Shown one piece after another: positions 47,935 to 59,734 of a stretch of DNA of 64,000 nucleotides. A model generated the notes under the pieces. That model was not told the DNA's origin, did no database searches, and worked only from the letters and a program-made list of their open reading frames with translations. The stretch is taken from contig FJUW01000029.1 in assembly GCA_900074885.1 (NCBI GenBank), positions 409,521 to 473,520 of the forward strand, read 5' to 3'. The stretch comes from Rhynchosporium graminicola (lineage: Eukaryota; Ascomycota; Leotiomycetes; Helotiales; Ploettnerulaceae). Numbering within the stretch: position 1 is the stretch's first letter; every line of letters starts with the position of its first letter. The position numbers were made by a program, and so were the translations under genes.

Positions 47935-48938
47935 GAAGTGCTGTTTCGACGTGACTCCAGAGTGTTCGAGGTTGAGTTTATTGACCTACCTGAGGAGCCA
48001 GGTGAGGGGAGTTGACAATTACTTGGATCTAAATTCTGTCACGAGGTCTGTAGAATCCCAAATGATCTTCTTATCGCCTTTTGACTCTAGATTTTGATTT
48101 GGTGATGTAAGACAGTGAGTCAACGAGGATTTTCCTAGATGCCGTGACACACACGTCCTGAGTCACACTGTTTCTGACATATTGACTGTTTTTTATGTTC
48201 TGCCACTGCCACACCGGAGGATATAATGCTTGTTATTCGATTGCTTGGTTCAACTTCCATCCAAGAAAGTCGGTCCGAGAATATTTGGCTCAGAATGAGT
48301 TAGTTACATTGAATGGCCCCAAAGTATCGCGATGAGGTGCTCGCTTACAGCATGTTTAAGCAAGACCGAATAGACATAAACATAAACATACTTATGATGT
48401 CGAACATTTATAAAGTCGAAAACCATTGAGGGTTTCTGGATAGGTTCGAGAATCGAAGGTCAGGGAGCGGATATACCTAGACTCTATCTAGTACCCAGGC
48501 TCTGTGATTTTCGGCGAGAACTGGTGGGAGATTTCTGCCTCACCTATCTGTCCCAAGAGCTGCAGCACAGTACCAGAATATCACGCTCCGGAGGATTGCA
48601 TCAGGTTGGGGAGGGGGAGGAGCTGTTTGTTCAGTTCAGTATTCAATAATTTTAAATAGTTAATAGAGTGCTCGAGAGACAGCTCCGAAAATGGAGAATC
48701 AACTTCTTCTGACGCCGCCAGGGCATGAAAGTAGGGAAACTCGGAAACTCGGAAACTCGGAAACTCGTCTCGTAACCGACGTTCTCAAAAGGATCCACCG
48801 GGGTCCGGGAGCTACAATTTGACAACTTCCCTTCCCTTTCCCTGAGTTCGTTCATTCATTCAACCATCCATCCATTCATCCATTCCAAAAGAAAGGTTTC
48901 TTTCTGCCTTCCCTTCCGGGACGAGGCGCAAAAGCAAA
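47935..48938. other. Intergenic region with a short tandem repeat
   Basis: This contains four to five copies of GGAAACTC at about 48735-48766 and CATTCATC-type repeats near 48850-48885. No gene was recognised. The 67-codon frame spanning 48652-48855 is largely repeat-derived. Confidence 0.5.
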
Positions 48939-49012
48939 TGATCACTACGAGGGTCGAACTCGCGACCTTGGCGTTATTAGCACCACGCTCTAACCAACTG
49001 AGCTAAGCTATT
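48939..49012 (-). tRNA. tRNA-Ile (AAU anticodon)-like gene with a weak acceptor stem
   Basis: Read on the minus strand, the D-arm (GCTC...GAGC with AGTTGGTTA), anticodon arm (TGGTG, loop CTAATAA, CGCCA; anticodon AAT) and T-arm (GCGAG, TTCGACC, CTCGT) are all well formed. A and B box promoter elements (TAGCTCAGTTGG and AGTTCGACC) are present, with a T4 run a few bases downstream. The acceptor stem is poor: AATAGCT against AGTGATC gives mismatches at pairs 1-72 and 4-69 and a wobble at 5-68. The 3' half looks normal, so the 5' strand seems altered. It is either a decayed copy or a functional outlier. Confidence 0.72.
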
Positions 49013-49389
49013 TGGTAAATTAGATACTGCTTTTGTATAGTCGGGGAAGACTTGTGCTTACCGATCCGGAATCAACTCTTGGTTGATGTCAATTTCGGGC
49101 TTATTTGGTTAATTATTACCACAGCTATCTTCGGGCGCAGTCTGTCTGTGTGCCAAGAATGACTTTCTCGCTTCCACAGCCAGTCAGCTCGCTAGACAAC
49201 TCGGGGTGAATGAATGGGTTTTCAACGATCGAGTATTCCAACTTGATGTATATGTTAAATATAATCGAGAAACACGGAGTCAGGTAAGTCAAAATGCTGT
49301 TCCAATACTCCATCTCTCTATGCCTAAATGCGCTCAATTACGAACACCATCTGATTTAGAACGAAACCCCCGCTCGAGCCCTCAATCTA
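49013..49389. other. Intergenic region
   Basis: AT-rich sequence between the tRNA-like gene and the end of the DhaL gene. No feature is seen. Confidence 0.5.
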
Positions 49390-51009
49390 CTATGCTCCAA
49401 CCATTCCCTCCAACAGCATCAACAAGCCATAAGCGCCAGGATCAGGAACACCTCTGGTAACCGCCTCATCCAGATAACTTGACCTCCCCAGCTTAGCCTC
49501 CAATTTCTTCGTACTCTCGACTCCTGCCTTTGCACCTTTCAGAGCCATCTCTGCATCACCAGTTTTCTTCAAAGTTTCCACAAATGGAATCAGACAGTCT
49601 AGACACGTCCTGTCTCCCAATCTCGCATTCGTATACATCAGGAGAGAGTTTAAAGCGCCTTCTAATGCTTCAGCGAAGGTTGAAGAGTCCCGCAGACTTT
49701 GGGCCAGAGATGAGAGGAAGATACAATATAATGCTCCGGATGTACCTCCCATATTGACTTCGAGGTCGTCGACGAGATCGCTCAAAGTGGAAGGCAATTT
49801 TGACAGATCTGCTTGCTTGATATACGATAAAACTTGCTTGGCTCCGTCGCGCAGAGTATAACCGCAGTCCCCGTCTCCAACGATAGTATCGTATTCCGTA
49901 ATCGTTGCCTCTTCCTTGATTACACGCTCACATCCTTTTGTGATCATCTTGCGCACCCGCGGGTCTGAGAATGTGATTTTTGATGTAATTGCGCTTGCGT
50001 TTGAAAAAGCTAATTTAGTATTGGCTAAAGTATTTGATGGTTTGGACTGCGGCGTCAGGAAATCTGGTGGAATTACACAGAGTGATATCGACCATCCTCG
50101 GGCTTGAGACTGTTCGTTGAGAATTGTAGATTGGGTGATATATGGTTTCAAATTATTCTTAGCTAATAATTATCAGTCTTTGCTGCCCTATCATGCGTTG
50201 CATCTTACCTAGGTACTCCGATATCTCGTGAGCTATAATGTTGTTCTCAAGACGTGAAAGCCCATTGATGTCCGAATAATGTATTGAATAAACCTTGCCG
50301 TTTCCGTCCGACGACGATGAGACCAGAAGGTTGCTTAAGTCCCTGTCAATTGAACCCTTTGCAGAGTTGAATGCCACCATGTCAAGACCGTGAGCTACTG
50401 AGGGGGTATTTTCACATTTCTGCGTGTGGAATCTGGATGTTGTGTTGGCGGACGACTTGACAAAGTGACCCAATAGTGCTTCTATTTTATCTAATGATGC
50501 TCTAGAGATAGTCAGCACGCCTCGAAGCAGATCCATGAGTCCACTCACCTCACATCTGGTTTCGCAGCTGATAAAAGGGACAAAGCATGATCTACTTTCA
50601 GCTCCCCCTCTACCATGAGTTCCAAGACACCAGAAGAATTTTTTAAATCCTGGTTGTTCCCAACTCTTATCACTACAACTCCATTCTCTATCGGAAAGCC
50701 GCTGTCACTCAAAGTTTTCGTCAGATCACCTGCAGAAACCGCATCTTCGTCCTGCTCAACAACAAAAGCAGCAAGATGAGATTCACTTAAGATCTTGCTC
50801 GAGAAGTTTCCAACTCTCACCACAGAAGTGATCAACACATCTTTACTTTTGGCAAGTGCAGTATCAATCATCACAGTCTGGCCATTTGTAATTCCAACGA
50901 CCTTGATCGAAGGCCTCATGAGAGGAAGTAGCCTACTCCACCTTTGGGGATCTTTGAGCTGAAGCTGCGGGGTGCTGTAAGGGATAGTTTGCTCGACGAC
51001 GAGAGACAT
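49390..51009 (-). CDS. DhaL-domain protein, ATP-binding half of a split dihydroxyacetone kinase
   Basis: Exons 51009-50549, 50501-50209 and 50162-49390 give 508 aa. Residues from about 315 form a DhaL domain with all its nucleotide/Mg motifs: GDGDCGYT (347-354), MGGTSGALY (389-397), GDRTCLD (434-440) and DPGA (492-495). The first 150 residues are unrecognised. Residues of about 155-290 weakly resemble the second half of a DhaK domain (DINGLSRLENNIIAHEISEYL region, then GWSISL) but lack the catalytic His segment. DhaL phosphorylates dihydroxyacetone held by DhaK. The DhaK partner is divergently transcribed from 311 bp away, so the two probably act together. Fused DhaK-DhaL kinases of other eukaryotes are about 590 aa. 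Confidence 0.85.
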
Positions 51010-51320
51010 AACTATGGATGTGAATTTGTTTACTTGTGAAGATAATACAGGTGAAGACTATACAGGAAGAGTATGATTTAATCCAAAAGTCGCCCCGAAG
51101 AGTGCTCTGATCATAAAGTGTTCGAAGCTTCCCTTCCCCCACCTCGCCGCCGCATCGGATGACCAGGAATGGAAATCCGAATTGCGGGGTGAGCTTCAAG
51201 TCCACCAGAACACTAACCAAGACTGGAGTGCATCTAAAGCCTTCATCTTGACCGGGAGAACCATCTCGAGCATAAAGATTTTTTCTTAAATTTCAAATTA
51301 CTTTGCGTCTTACATTTTGA
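51010..51320. promoter_or_regulatory. Shared bidirectional promoter region of the DhaL and DhaK genes
   Basis: These 311 bp separate the two divergent start codons and must hold both core promoters, which favours co-expression of the two kinase halves. I do not see an unambiguous named factor site. Confidence 0.6.
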
Positions 51321-52633
51321 ATGCCTGTTGGAAAACACATATTCAAAAGTCCATCAGAGGTTTACCCCGCAACACCACAAACCGGTCCAATGACCACAGA
51401 AATATCAATAAAACGACCCGTGAAAGAAACATTTCACTTTATTAATGACCCAGCAGACGCGATCAATGAAGCTGCAATTGGAATCACGAAGTATAACGCC
51501 AATCTTTCTTACGCGGTTGCACATAAGATAGTGTATCGAAGCGATCTGGAAACTTTCCGGAAAGACCATGTGACGACTATTGGGTTTGCAGGAGGTGGGC
51601 AGTAAGTCCCAATATTACAAGACTTCAGGTCTAATGTAGTGGGTTTGAAGAGAGAGACCGTTTTACTGACAACCTTCCAGCGAGCCAATGTTCTCGGGCT
51701 TCGTCGGCCCATCATTCCTCTCCTGTTCAGTCTCAGGCAACATCTTCGCCTCTCCAACGGCAGCTCAGATATTTGAAGCAATCAAGCTCTGTCAATCTAC
51801 CTCTGGTTCTTCAAAAGGCACTTTGGTGGTCTGTGGTAACTACACCGGGGATATCTTGAATGCCGGCTTGGCTATTACTCGAGCAACAGCCGCTGGTTAC
51901 AAAGTCCGATTCATCGCGGTCGGGGACGACGTTGCGGTCGGCAGAAAGAAAGGTGGTAGAGTTGGCAGAAGAGGATTGAGTGGCCATGTTGTGGGTTTAA
52001 AGATCGCTTGTGCTTTGAGCGACCAAGGGGAGAGTTTAGAGAGAGTAGGTGATGTGATGGAATATATCGCTGCGAACTCGGGCACGATTGCGGTAGCTTT
52101 CGATCGGTATGCTTCTCACGCCTATATCGAGAAATTGTGCTTATGTTCTTTAAAGCGTTGCACTTCCAAATGGCATCATAACAGAACTCCAAACCCTTCC
52201 TCCGGCGACCATTGAACTCGGTCTCGGATGTCACGGTGAACCAGGACTCCGACAAATATCTCCGGTTCCAAGCCCAGAGGCTCTTACAAAAGAGATGATT
52301 AATCTGCTTACTGATACTTCTGATGAAGATCGAGCCTTCATCCCATTTTCGAAAAGTGGAGAGAACGAAGCTATTCTTCTGGTCAATAGTTCTGGAAGCA
52401 CATCTGACGAAGTTCTTGCAAGATTTGCTGAGTTAGCAATCGCAGAGTTGGGAAGTCAGGGAATTTCTGGTAGAAGAATGACGTTAGGACCTATGGTCAC
52501 GAGTTTGAAGCAGAGCGGCTTTGGGTTTACCATTTGGAGATTGCCTAGGATTAATGAGACGGCTGTGTTGGGTAGAGACGAGGCTTTGACGTTATGGGAT
52601 AAGAAAGTCAAGACTGCCTCATGGAGGCAGTAG
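51321..52633 (+). CDS. DhaK-domain protein, substrate-binding half of a split dihydroxyacetone kinase
   Basis: Exons 51321-51601, 51681-52106 and 52156-52633 give 394 aa. DhaK motifs are in order: HFINDP (39-44), a glycine loop with HEP (GGGHEP, His94) where GGGSGHEP is usual, FVG and NIFASP, NYTGD (147-151), GDDVA (175-179), and LGLGCHGEPG with His262 in the position of the His that binds dihydroxyacetone covalently. The C-terminal TSLKQSGFGFTIW matches the end of a DhaK domain. The protein stops there: the ATP-binding DhaL domain that normally follows on the same chain is absent and lies on the divergent gene. Probable substrates are dihydroxyacetone or related short ketoses, in the cytosol. 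Confidence 0.88.
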
Positions 52634-52791
52634 TCTTCTCCCTTCCTGTAGATACAGTGGAAATTCTGCCAGCACAATTATGTCTATATATATGTGAGTT
52701 GCCAGTGACTGCGCAACTCTTTTCTACTCAAAATCCAATTCCAAAACCAAGTCTCGGGATGTGCAGCTCGCCACAACCATCTCGAATTATC

Positions 52792-54699
52792 TCAAACATC
52801 CGACGACCTCTTCCCCTTACCGGAACTATTTCTGCTCTGGACCTCATCCCGATCCAACTCCTCCCCGACCAGCGCCTTCTTAGCCGCCTCCTCACGCTCC
52901 AAGAAAGCCTCCTGCTCCCTACGACTCTTCTCCAAGTCTACACCGAAAACCAAGACCAAAAAGCTGACCGCACTCAAAGCAGTGAGAAAGTAGAAAGGAG
53001 TGCTGTTATTCCCACTTGGCGTTGCATCAATGATAGCCGAGCTGACCAAAGGTCCGATAAAACTGCTCGTCTTGCCAATGACGCTGAACAGACTAAAGAA
53101 GAGGAACTCGCGACCTCGAGGCGTGACCTCGCTTATCATGATTTGAGAATATGAGTACCAGGGACAGACGAAGAGTCCATAGAAGGCTTGATACACCCAG
53201 ACTTCCCACAGGTTGTGGAAACCGAATTTTTGTGTAAAGATACCTATCATGCCCCAACAGTCCAGAATGATAATGTTGAAAGCAACGATATTGAACATGG
53301 TCTTGGTACTTAGTTTCCACTTCTGTTGAGCCCACCAGAATGTGTAGATACCAATTGCCTGGGCTGTAATTCCAACTGTCAAAACGTAAGTGAGTTCCAG
53401 GGTGTTGTAAGCTACAATGCTGTTCTGTAGCGTGCCAATGACCGTAACTGTGGTGTTCAGGGAGTCGCCAAGGAGGAAATAACCGATGAGGTACACAAGT
53501 GACTGCTTGAGATGCCAAATCTGTCGCAAGGCGCGGTAAAGCTGCCAAAGACCAACAGTGATTATGTTCATTCCTGGAGGTACCTGGGCACGTCAATACA
53601 AGATGACACATAGATCTCTGAAATAGATGCACGAACCTCCTGTCCAGCTCTCCGTTTCTCCTTCAGAAACCAGGGAATAGCAAGAAGAAGCCAAACACCA
53701 CTAGCAAAAGCAATCAGAACCGAGAGGCCATAGTTGTTGTTTTCTGTCGACTCGTTGACTTTGAGCCCAAACATGATACCGACAATTACAGCCAGAATGA
53801 TGATTTCACCGAGGGACTGGATGTAGAATGCCATGTTTGATAATTCAGATCGCTTCATCATGTCTGCAAAATCATACTCTTTACGGGTGATTTCTCCTGC
53901 CTGATACTGCTCTGCTTTCTCGCGCAAGAAAGGTGTGTTGCGAGCAAGGCCAGGAAAGCTACCAAATCAGCGACAGTTAATCACGTGAAATTATGGGAGA
54001 CTTACGCAGCAGTCCAGAACGTGAGAGTGGTCTGATAAGCAATGACTAGACTCTGTCAATATCACTCTCTTCCTCGGCGTACAAAACTTACGTCCAACAA
54101 TGTACATCCCAGCAGCAATTTGCCATTTCTCTGGTGTATGGACTCCGAGCCAACCAAAACCAATTCCCCAAGCAAGGATGGATAATCCAATCAATATATT
54201 AGGTCTCCAGGTCCCGAAATCTGGTCATATTAGCTGACTGCTAACAGTGGAAGCTCCAAGCCCCAGCACGAATTACCCGCAAAACTGCCCAAGAATAGAA
54301 AGACTACAATCTGGATGGCAAAACTAATGCCGTTGGACAACAGAACAATACTGTTAATCGTATGTTCCCTAATGTCAGGTTAGTTGCCCAATCTCGAAAC
54401 CTCTTTAGAATAATAGTATCCCACCTGCCAGCAAATCGCAGCGAAGTCCCATCACCAGCAGCTTGATAAAGTAGATTCTGGAACGCAGTAGGCGCGAAAT
54501 TGAACAGTGTCAATCCATTGTTACCGACGTAATAAGCGTAATAACTCCAGATCTCCACCTTGTCGGTCTCCCATTTTGGATCGAATTGATCGGGGGCTAC
54601 GGGGTGGTCTGAGATGGACTCTGCCTGACCACTGGTGACCTTTGGAGGATCTTCTGCCGGTGCAGATGCGAGATCTAGGGCGGGAGCTGCGGATGCCAT
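52792..54699 (-). CDS. Atg22-like vacuolar effluxer, major facilitator superfamily
   Basis: Six exons (54699-54425, 54368-54277, 54220-54092, 54045-54006, 53958-53637, 53583-52792) give 549 aa. Family signatures include EIWSYYAYYVGNNGLTLFNF, NILIGLSILAWG, FWTAAFPGLARNTP and EVTPRGREFLFFSLFSVIGK. About 11-12 membrane spans are visible, and both tails are hydrophilic and cytosolic. Atg22 relatives export amino acids from the vacuole after autophagic breakdown; many filamentous fungi have several paralogues, so the exact substrate is open. Each of the five introns is 46-56 bp. Its 3' end converges on the DhaK gene with only 158 bp between stops. Confidence 0.85.
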
Positions 54700-55774
54700 G
54701 ATGGCAATTGATTGATAGGTGTAAAGATGAATGGATAGATGAACAGTTCAGTGCATCGCGACTCTACCTTAGGTAGCAGAGTAGAATTGAGTAGAGTAGA
54801 GTATAGTAGAGCAAGAAATATGAAGCTCTTCTGTGGATCACGACATAAAACGAAACGAATTGGTAGTGGATAGGTAGGTAGATAAAGATTAAGAACATTT
54901 TAAGATGCAGTGGCGAGGGTCTCCAATGTATTTGTAAATCCCTTCACGTAGATAAGGTAAACTTGACAGACTAGGTAAGGTGGTAGGTACCTAGAACAAA
55001 GATGGAGCTAGAGTAGGTAGGTAGGTAGGTATATCGGACCCCGACGATCAGGTTTTCTTCCAACATTAGCCTCCTAGGCCGGCAAATCGAAGGTCTTTCA
55101 TTTGTGGCCGTTACAAAGCTTTTATGGGGCTAGCAAGCAGCAGTGTGACAGAGTGAGAGCCGGCTGGTGTTAAGCTTCCACTAGCACGCCCAGATCGGCT
55201 TGCTAGCTTGGCAGGCTTAGCAGCTCCAACCCACGTCAGGGAGGGAGGCTGGGATTTGCTGTGGTGTGGCCGGGATGGACGATGGAGTTTCGGATCAGAA
55301 CCAGTTCGGCGGGAATTAGAAATTAATGTAGAACGTGGTTGATTGTGGATTGTCAAAGGTGGAGCAAAGATAGGTAGCTACTGTAGTTAGAAGACCCTTC
55401 CAATCCGAATCGGCGATTGAATAGAATCCCGACAAGGAAGGCCCGTCTCGAATAGAAGTTGTTGTTTTGATAATAAAAGTTGACACATCTTAGGCCTGAC
55501 TCAAAAACATACATTGCTCATAGAACTGTGGGGAAAGTCTGATCGATGTCTCGGAATCCGTCAAGAAAGGAAGCTCATAAAAAACAATCTGGGGAAAGCG
55601 CAAAGGTAAACGAGGAGATCAGCTCAGCTCTCCAATATCAGAACAAACCACCACTCCTTGTCGACGAAAATGAATCCTGTGTCTCCTACTCAACTCAGTC
55701 AGAGCTTGATCTATGCTTCACGACTCCTTCGATAGCTGGCCTGCAGAAATCGCTTCATCAGCAACCATTCTATC
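54700..55774. other. Intergenic region with TAGG repeats
   Basis: This includes the Atg22-like promoter, TAGAG-rich sequence near 54775-54810 and a (GTAG)n run at about 55013-55030. An 80-codon + frame from 55546 runs antisense into the terminal exon of the BAR gene and is not accepted. Confidence 0.5.
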
Positions 55775-56991
55775 TCATGCATTGAACTCTCCTGAACGAC
55801 GTACTTCTTGCTCAACTTGTAAGCCGTCAACAACTGGAGCTAGCTCGCTAAGGATCTCGTATGCCTTCTTGTGGAATTCGAGTTGGGCGGCGATGAGGTC
55901 GGCAAGGTTTCGGAGTGGCTCCGGGGTATCAAGTACCTGTGTTTGTTAGGTGTATTATATAAGAAGTGTCAGATGTCACTCACATTCTTCATGACGCCAA
56001 CAGCTTCTTCAGTCTGGCCAACAAATTCATCCTCAGCTTGCTCAATTTCAACTCTGGCCTCCTCAGATGGATCATCATGTTCAGCTCCATCAGATGCCTT
56101 GGGGTTTGCGCCAGGCAGGTGCCAGCCACCATTCTTAGACTTTGCCTTTGCAGCATCAAGCATCAATCTCGAGTTCTCGACTCCCTTTCTGGCGCGGGTT
56201 GCAAACATCAGGTTTGTGTTGAGGGTCGTGCTCCAGCCCGCAAGGAAGCGGCTTTGAATTTGAGAATCTTGAGCGAGTCTGGCTTCACCGACACGTTCAC
56301 TAGCTAAGGCGTATTTCTCAAGGGCAGTAGCTAGAGGGTCCTCTCCAGCACCGGCATGTTGTTGTTGGAGCAGCTGGCTGCTTGCCAAACTGGCACGAGC
56401 AATTGCATGGTTGAAGGTCTTTGGCTGTGGCTTGGCGGATGGAGGAGCAGTAAGAGCTGCTTGAGCTTCGGCAGGTGTGGTAGCGGATGAGAGGAGGTGT
56501 ACTTTCTCGCTGACGGTCCGTCCTAAATCTCCAAAGCTCTCTTTGATGTTCGCAGGGTAATCGTATGCTTCGTTTGAATACTGGGAGCTGCCAGCAGAAT
56601 ATCGTCAGACAGGAGCTAATAAAGAACTTTAGAGAGCAAGAGATACCTACGTAACCTGCAGCATCTTCTGATGGACCTGCTTCAAGGCGTCGACTCGCTT
56701 CTCCAACTCGATATAATCTGGAGGGAGCTGGGTCTGTAGTCGTATTAATAGCTGTTCATGCGCCTTTACACAGACCCGTCGCTAACCTTATCCTCAGCCT
56801 GTCCAAGCTGTTCCTTTACATATTGCTGTGTGCGAGCAGCGAACGGTGTGAAAGAAGCCCTGTATTGCGATAATTAGACTCGAATTGTTTACGAAGAATG
56901 ATACTAGCTCCTTTTCGAGTAGCTAGTTATAAGGTTACTTGAGAACTTACGTGAAGTTCTTTCCGAAGGCTGATACTTTATTGAAATCCAT
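55775..56991 (-). CDS. BAR-domain protein, Gvp36-like
   Basis: Five exons (56991-56951, 56859-56787, 56733-56651, 56587-55984, 55936-55775) give 320 aa. The start MDFNKVSAFGKNF, then FTPFAARTQQYVKEQLG, QLPPDYIELEKRVDALKQ and the long helical region with a GWHLPGANPK insert match the fungal Gvp36/BAR family. The C-terminus has LDTPEPLRNLADLIAAQLEF. BAR dimers bind and bend membranes; Gvp36-type proteins act at Golgi, endosome and vacuole membranes. The short first exons make this gene easy to miss 5' of 56587. Its start lies 449 bp from the stop of the NAGS gene on the same strand. Confidence 0.88.
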
Positions 56992-57439
56992 GATAGGGTT
57001 TAGACAAAAGAGTTATTTGTGGTTGAAGGAAAATGTATAAGGTTGTTCGATTCTGTGGATAGGATATTTGTCTCGAAGAGCACGAAGCAAGTCCCCCAGA
57101 TACGAGTGGGGCTTAGCGCAGACGTAAGTCATCTCACACGTGATAATCAGCAATCTACTCCGTAAATTGTAGCTGGGGACACAATTCTACCGATGAATCC
57201 TCAGGAACTCTGAGATACCACATCCCACCGCTCATGTTTTCTTAACTTACATATCTCTGAAGGTAGTTGGGTACTATCTATATATTATGATTTGTTATTA
57301 CATCTCGAATTTTGCGAATTGATTTGGCCTAGCAAAGCTGGATTAGCTAGATATTGATCATGTAACAGACCATAGCTGGGACCTCATTTATCGTCCTTCA
57401 ATTGCTTCGTGGTCAACTGGAAGTGTGTTCTCAAATCTT
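56992..57439. other. Intergenic region
   Basis: Promoter side of the BAR gene and 3' flank of the N-acetylglutamate synthase gene. No further feature is recognised. Confidence 0.5.
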
Positions 57440-59734
57440 CTAGTCTAGAACTGCCTTGTTGTCCGCCCAAGATGGTTCTATGCCTCTACAAACGTCCTCA
57501 TAATCCAGGAATAACTGCTTGTCCAAACTCAAATCCGGTGTAGTCCAAAACATCGCCCATCCGGTATCTGGCAGCTTCCAAGTCCCCCTCGATCTCTCAA
57601 AATACCATTTATTTACAGGATTGTTCCTCCTAGAGCGCCAAACACATCCTCGAGGGAAACAGTCCCTGACCATAGCTTTGAAAATTAAATCCGCAACTCC
57701 GCCACTTCCTTGCGCTCGCTTCAAAACCGCAAACTTGTCAAGATATGGCACCATCCTCGCTCTGCTCTCCGGAGAACCATCGTCTTTTACGCCGGGTGGT
57801 GTTTCCCATGTCAGCAGAGCCCCGCCTTCATATTCCCCGGCGATTATAACACCAGCAATTCGCCCATTGACTCGCTGGAGATAATCTTTGACGTCAAGCT
57901 TTCGTCCAAAAGAATCCTCAATCAAGTGGACGAGACGAGGAAGGTCGATCTGCGAGTCCGTCAACGTCAGCTGTGGCTGGCCAGGGGCAGGTGGTCTCCA
58001 AGCTTCGAATTTCGGATTTGGAAATATGGTCACCGACATCCCATGTTTAGCAAATGTCGTTGGCGTGACAGATTCTGTTGGGGAATTGGCCTCGTTTTTC
58101 GGACTTTGGTGGCCAAGACGACCTACTGGCAGTGATGAGGAGAATACCGGCTTGTCTGTAAGTAGGTTGTGTATCAGAGGATTCCGCTGACGTCTGGTAC
58201 CAACTCTCGCAGCCTGGAATGGCGCATCTTTGCCTGAGTTCGCAGCCTCTTCTGGCGTTGTTAATAGAGCTGAGGAGCTGGGTGGTAGCATGGACAGAAC
58301 CGAGCGAACCAATTGCAGATTTTGCAGGTGGTACTCGTTATCAACTTTCGGCTTGTTTGTAATATCTTTGTCTAAGGTAGAAGACTGTGGTTTCGAGCTC
58401 CCGAATTCGGTCTCGGCAAATTTCGAAAATGCGTGTCCGAGACCGAGATCAGATACATGCCCATATTTTTCTTGGCCTTGCAGAGGTCTTCCTGTTGCTG
58501 CTTGTAGCCCTCTCAGAAGGTCTTGCTTAGCTGGCTCGAACTCTTGCTCCATGTTCAAGAATACATGATAGCCATTGACTCGATCAGACGAAGGTATACC
58601 TCCAAGAGGATCTAATATAATAAGCCGGTCAAGTGAGACCTCTTTTCGGTGAGCCTGAAGACGCTCTTGAACAAATTTTGGATCTTCGTCAAGTGGAAGA
58701 TCTGTCGAAAGTCCAGCCAACTCCTTGGTTAGAGCCAGAAGAATGTCTGACGCGGAAACAGGTACTGCTGTTTGAGACACATCGTTGTAGCCAATCGAAG
58801 GAATTACTGGAATAACGCTCCGTCTTAAGGGAGTCATGAGTAGCTTGCGGAGGGTGACATAGGCACTTGTGTGTCTGGAGCCAGGTCCACCGGTCTCTTC
58901 TGAGACTCCAATGACATTGTCAATAAGTCTAGCTCCAGTCTCTCCGTTGGTATCTATGGCAGCAATGAGGCGGTTCGCCTGCTCCAATTCCATTATTCGC
59001 CAATTCGCATCCCTTGGCCCCTCTCGTACTGGCGGCCCTCCATTATTGCAGTCAATAACCACAGCACTGATCAACCCAAGTCTTGCAAGTTGTGTCAGGG
59101 TCCTTCCAATACCACTAAGTGTCTCGTCATCCAAGGTCTGAGGCGCCCTTATCTTCACTAGAGCAACATGCAGTTGTGGACCAAGAGGGGCCTTTGACAG
59201 CTTCTCGGGCTGTTGTATAAACTTTGGACTTTCTTGTACTGCTGCAGGTCCGTAAAAACCGCCCAAGTTGACTCCGCAAGTTCGTTCGTCCTCTGTGTGG
59301 TGTTTTGGCGTCGATGGTTCCTCTTCATTGGGAGTGAATCGCTGGATATATGATCTAGCTTCTCGTTTTGTAGCAGATGAGCCCAGTACTGAGATGAAGA
59401 AGTCCTTAAATCCTGTCAAAAAGAATCCATGCAATGTGACACATATAAATACCTTGTCGATAGCTCTCGCCATCTTCTTAGCCTTCTGTTGATTTGACAA
59501 ATCCTTTACATGTTCCTTCGCCAGCTCCTCTCGCGATTGATTGACAGGCAATCTGCCAAATCCATAGCTCCTCACACCATTATCCAAAGTACGTTCCGTA
59601 CGCCTTCTGCGTTTGGCCCATGATTGTATCTATTCTTGTTAGAAGGGTAGTACACACCGCACGCATCTTCCTTGACTCACATTATGACCAGCCACTTGTT
59701 TGCCCTTCTTCCAGGCTATTTCTTGTAATATCAT
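57440..59734 (-). CDS. ARG2: Mitochondrial amino-acid acetyltransferase (N-acetylglutamate synthase)
   Basis: A short first exon (59734-59681) and a long second exon (59629-57440) give 747 aa. The basic N-terminus ([10 protein letters not shown], then [10 protein letters not shown] after the splice) fits a mitochondrial targeting peptide. An inactive amino-acid-kinase-like domain follows, and a C-terminal NAT domain from about residue 580 ([60 protein letters not shown]) binds acetyl-CoA and glutamate. The enzyme starts arginine synthesis and is normally feedback-inhibited by arginine. An out-of-frame ATG lies six bases upstream. The 51-bp intron keeps frame exactly. Confidence 0.92.

Noticed and set aside
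55546..55785. 80-codon + frame running into the BAR gene
   Set aside because: It overlaps the conserved last exon of the BAR gene antisense and has no family resemblance.
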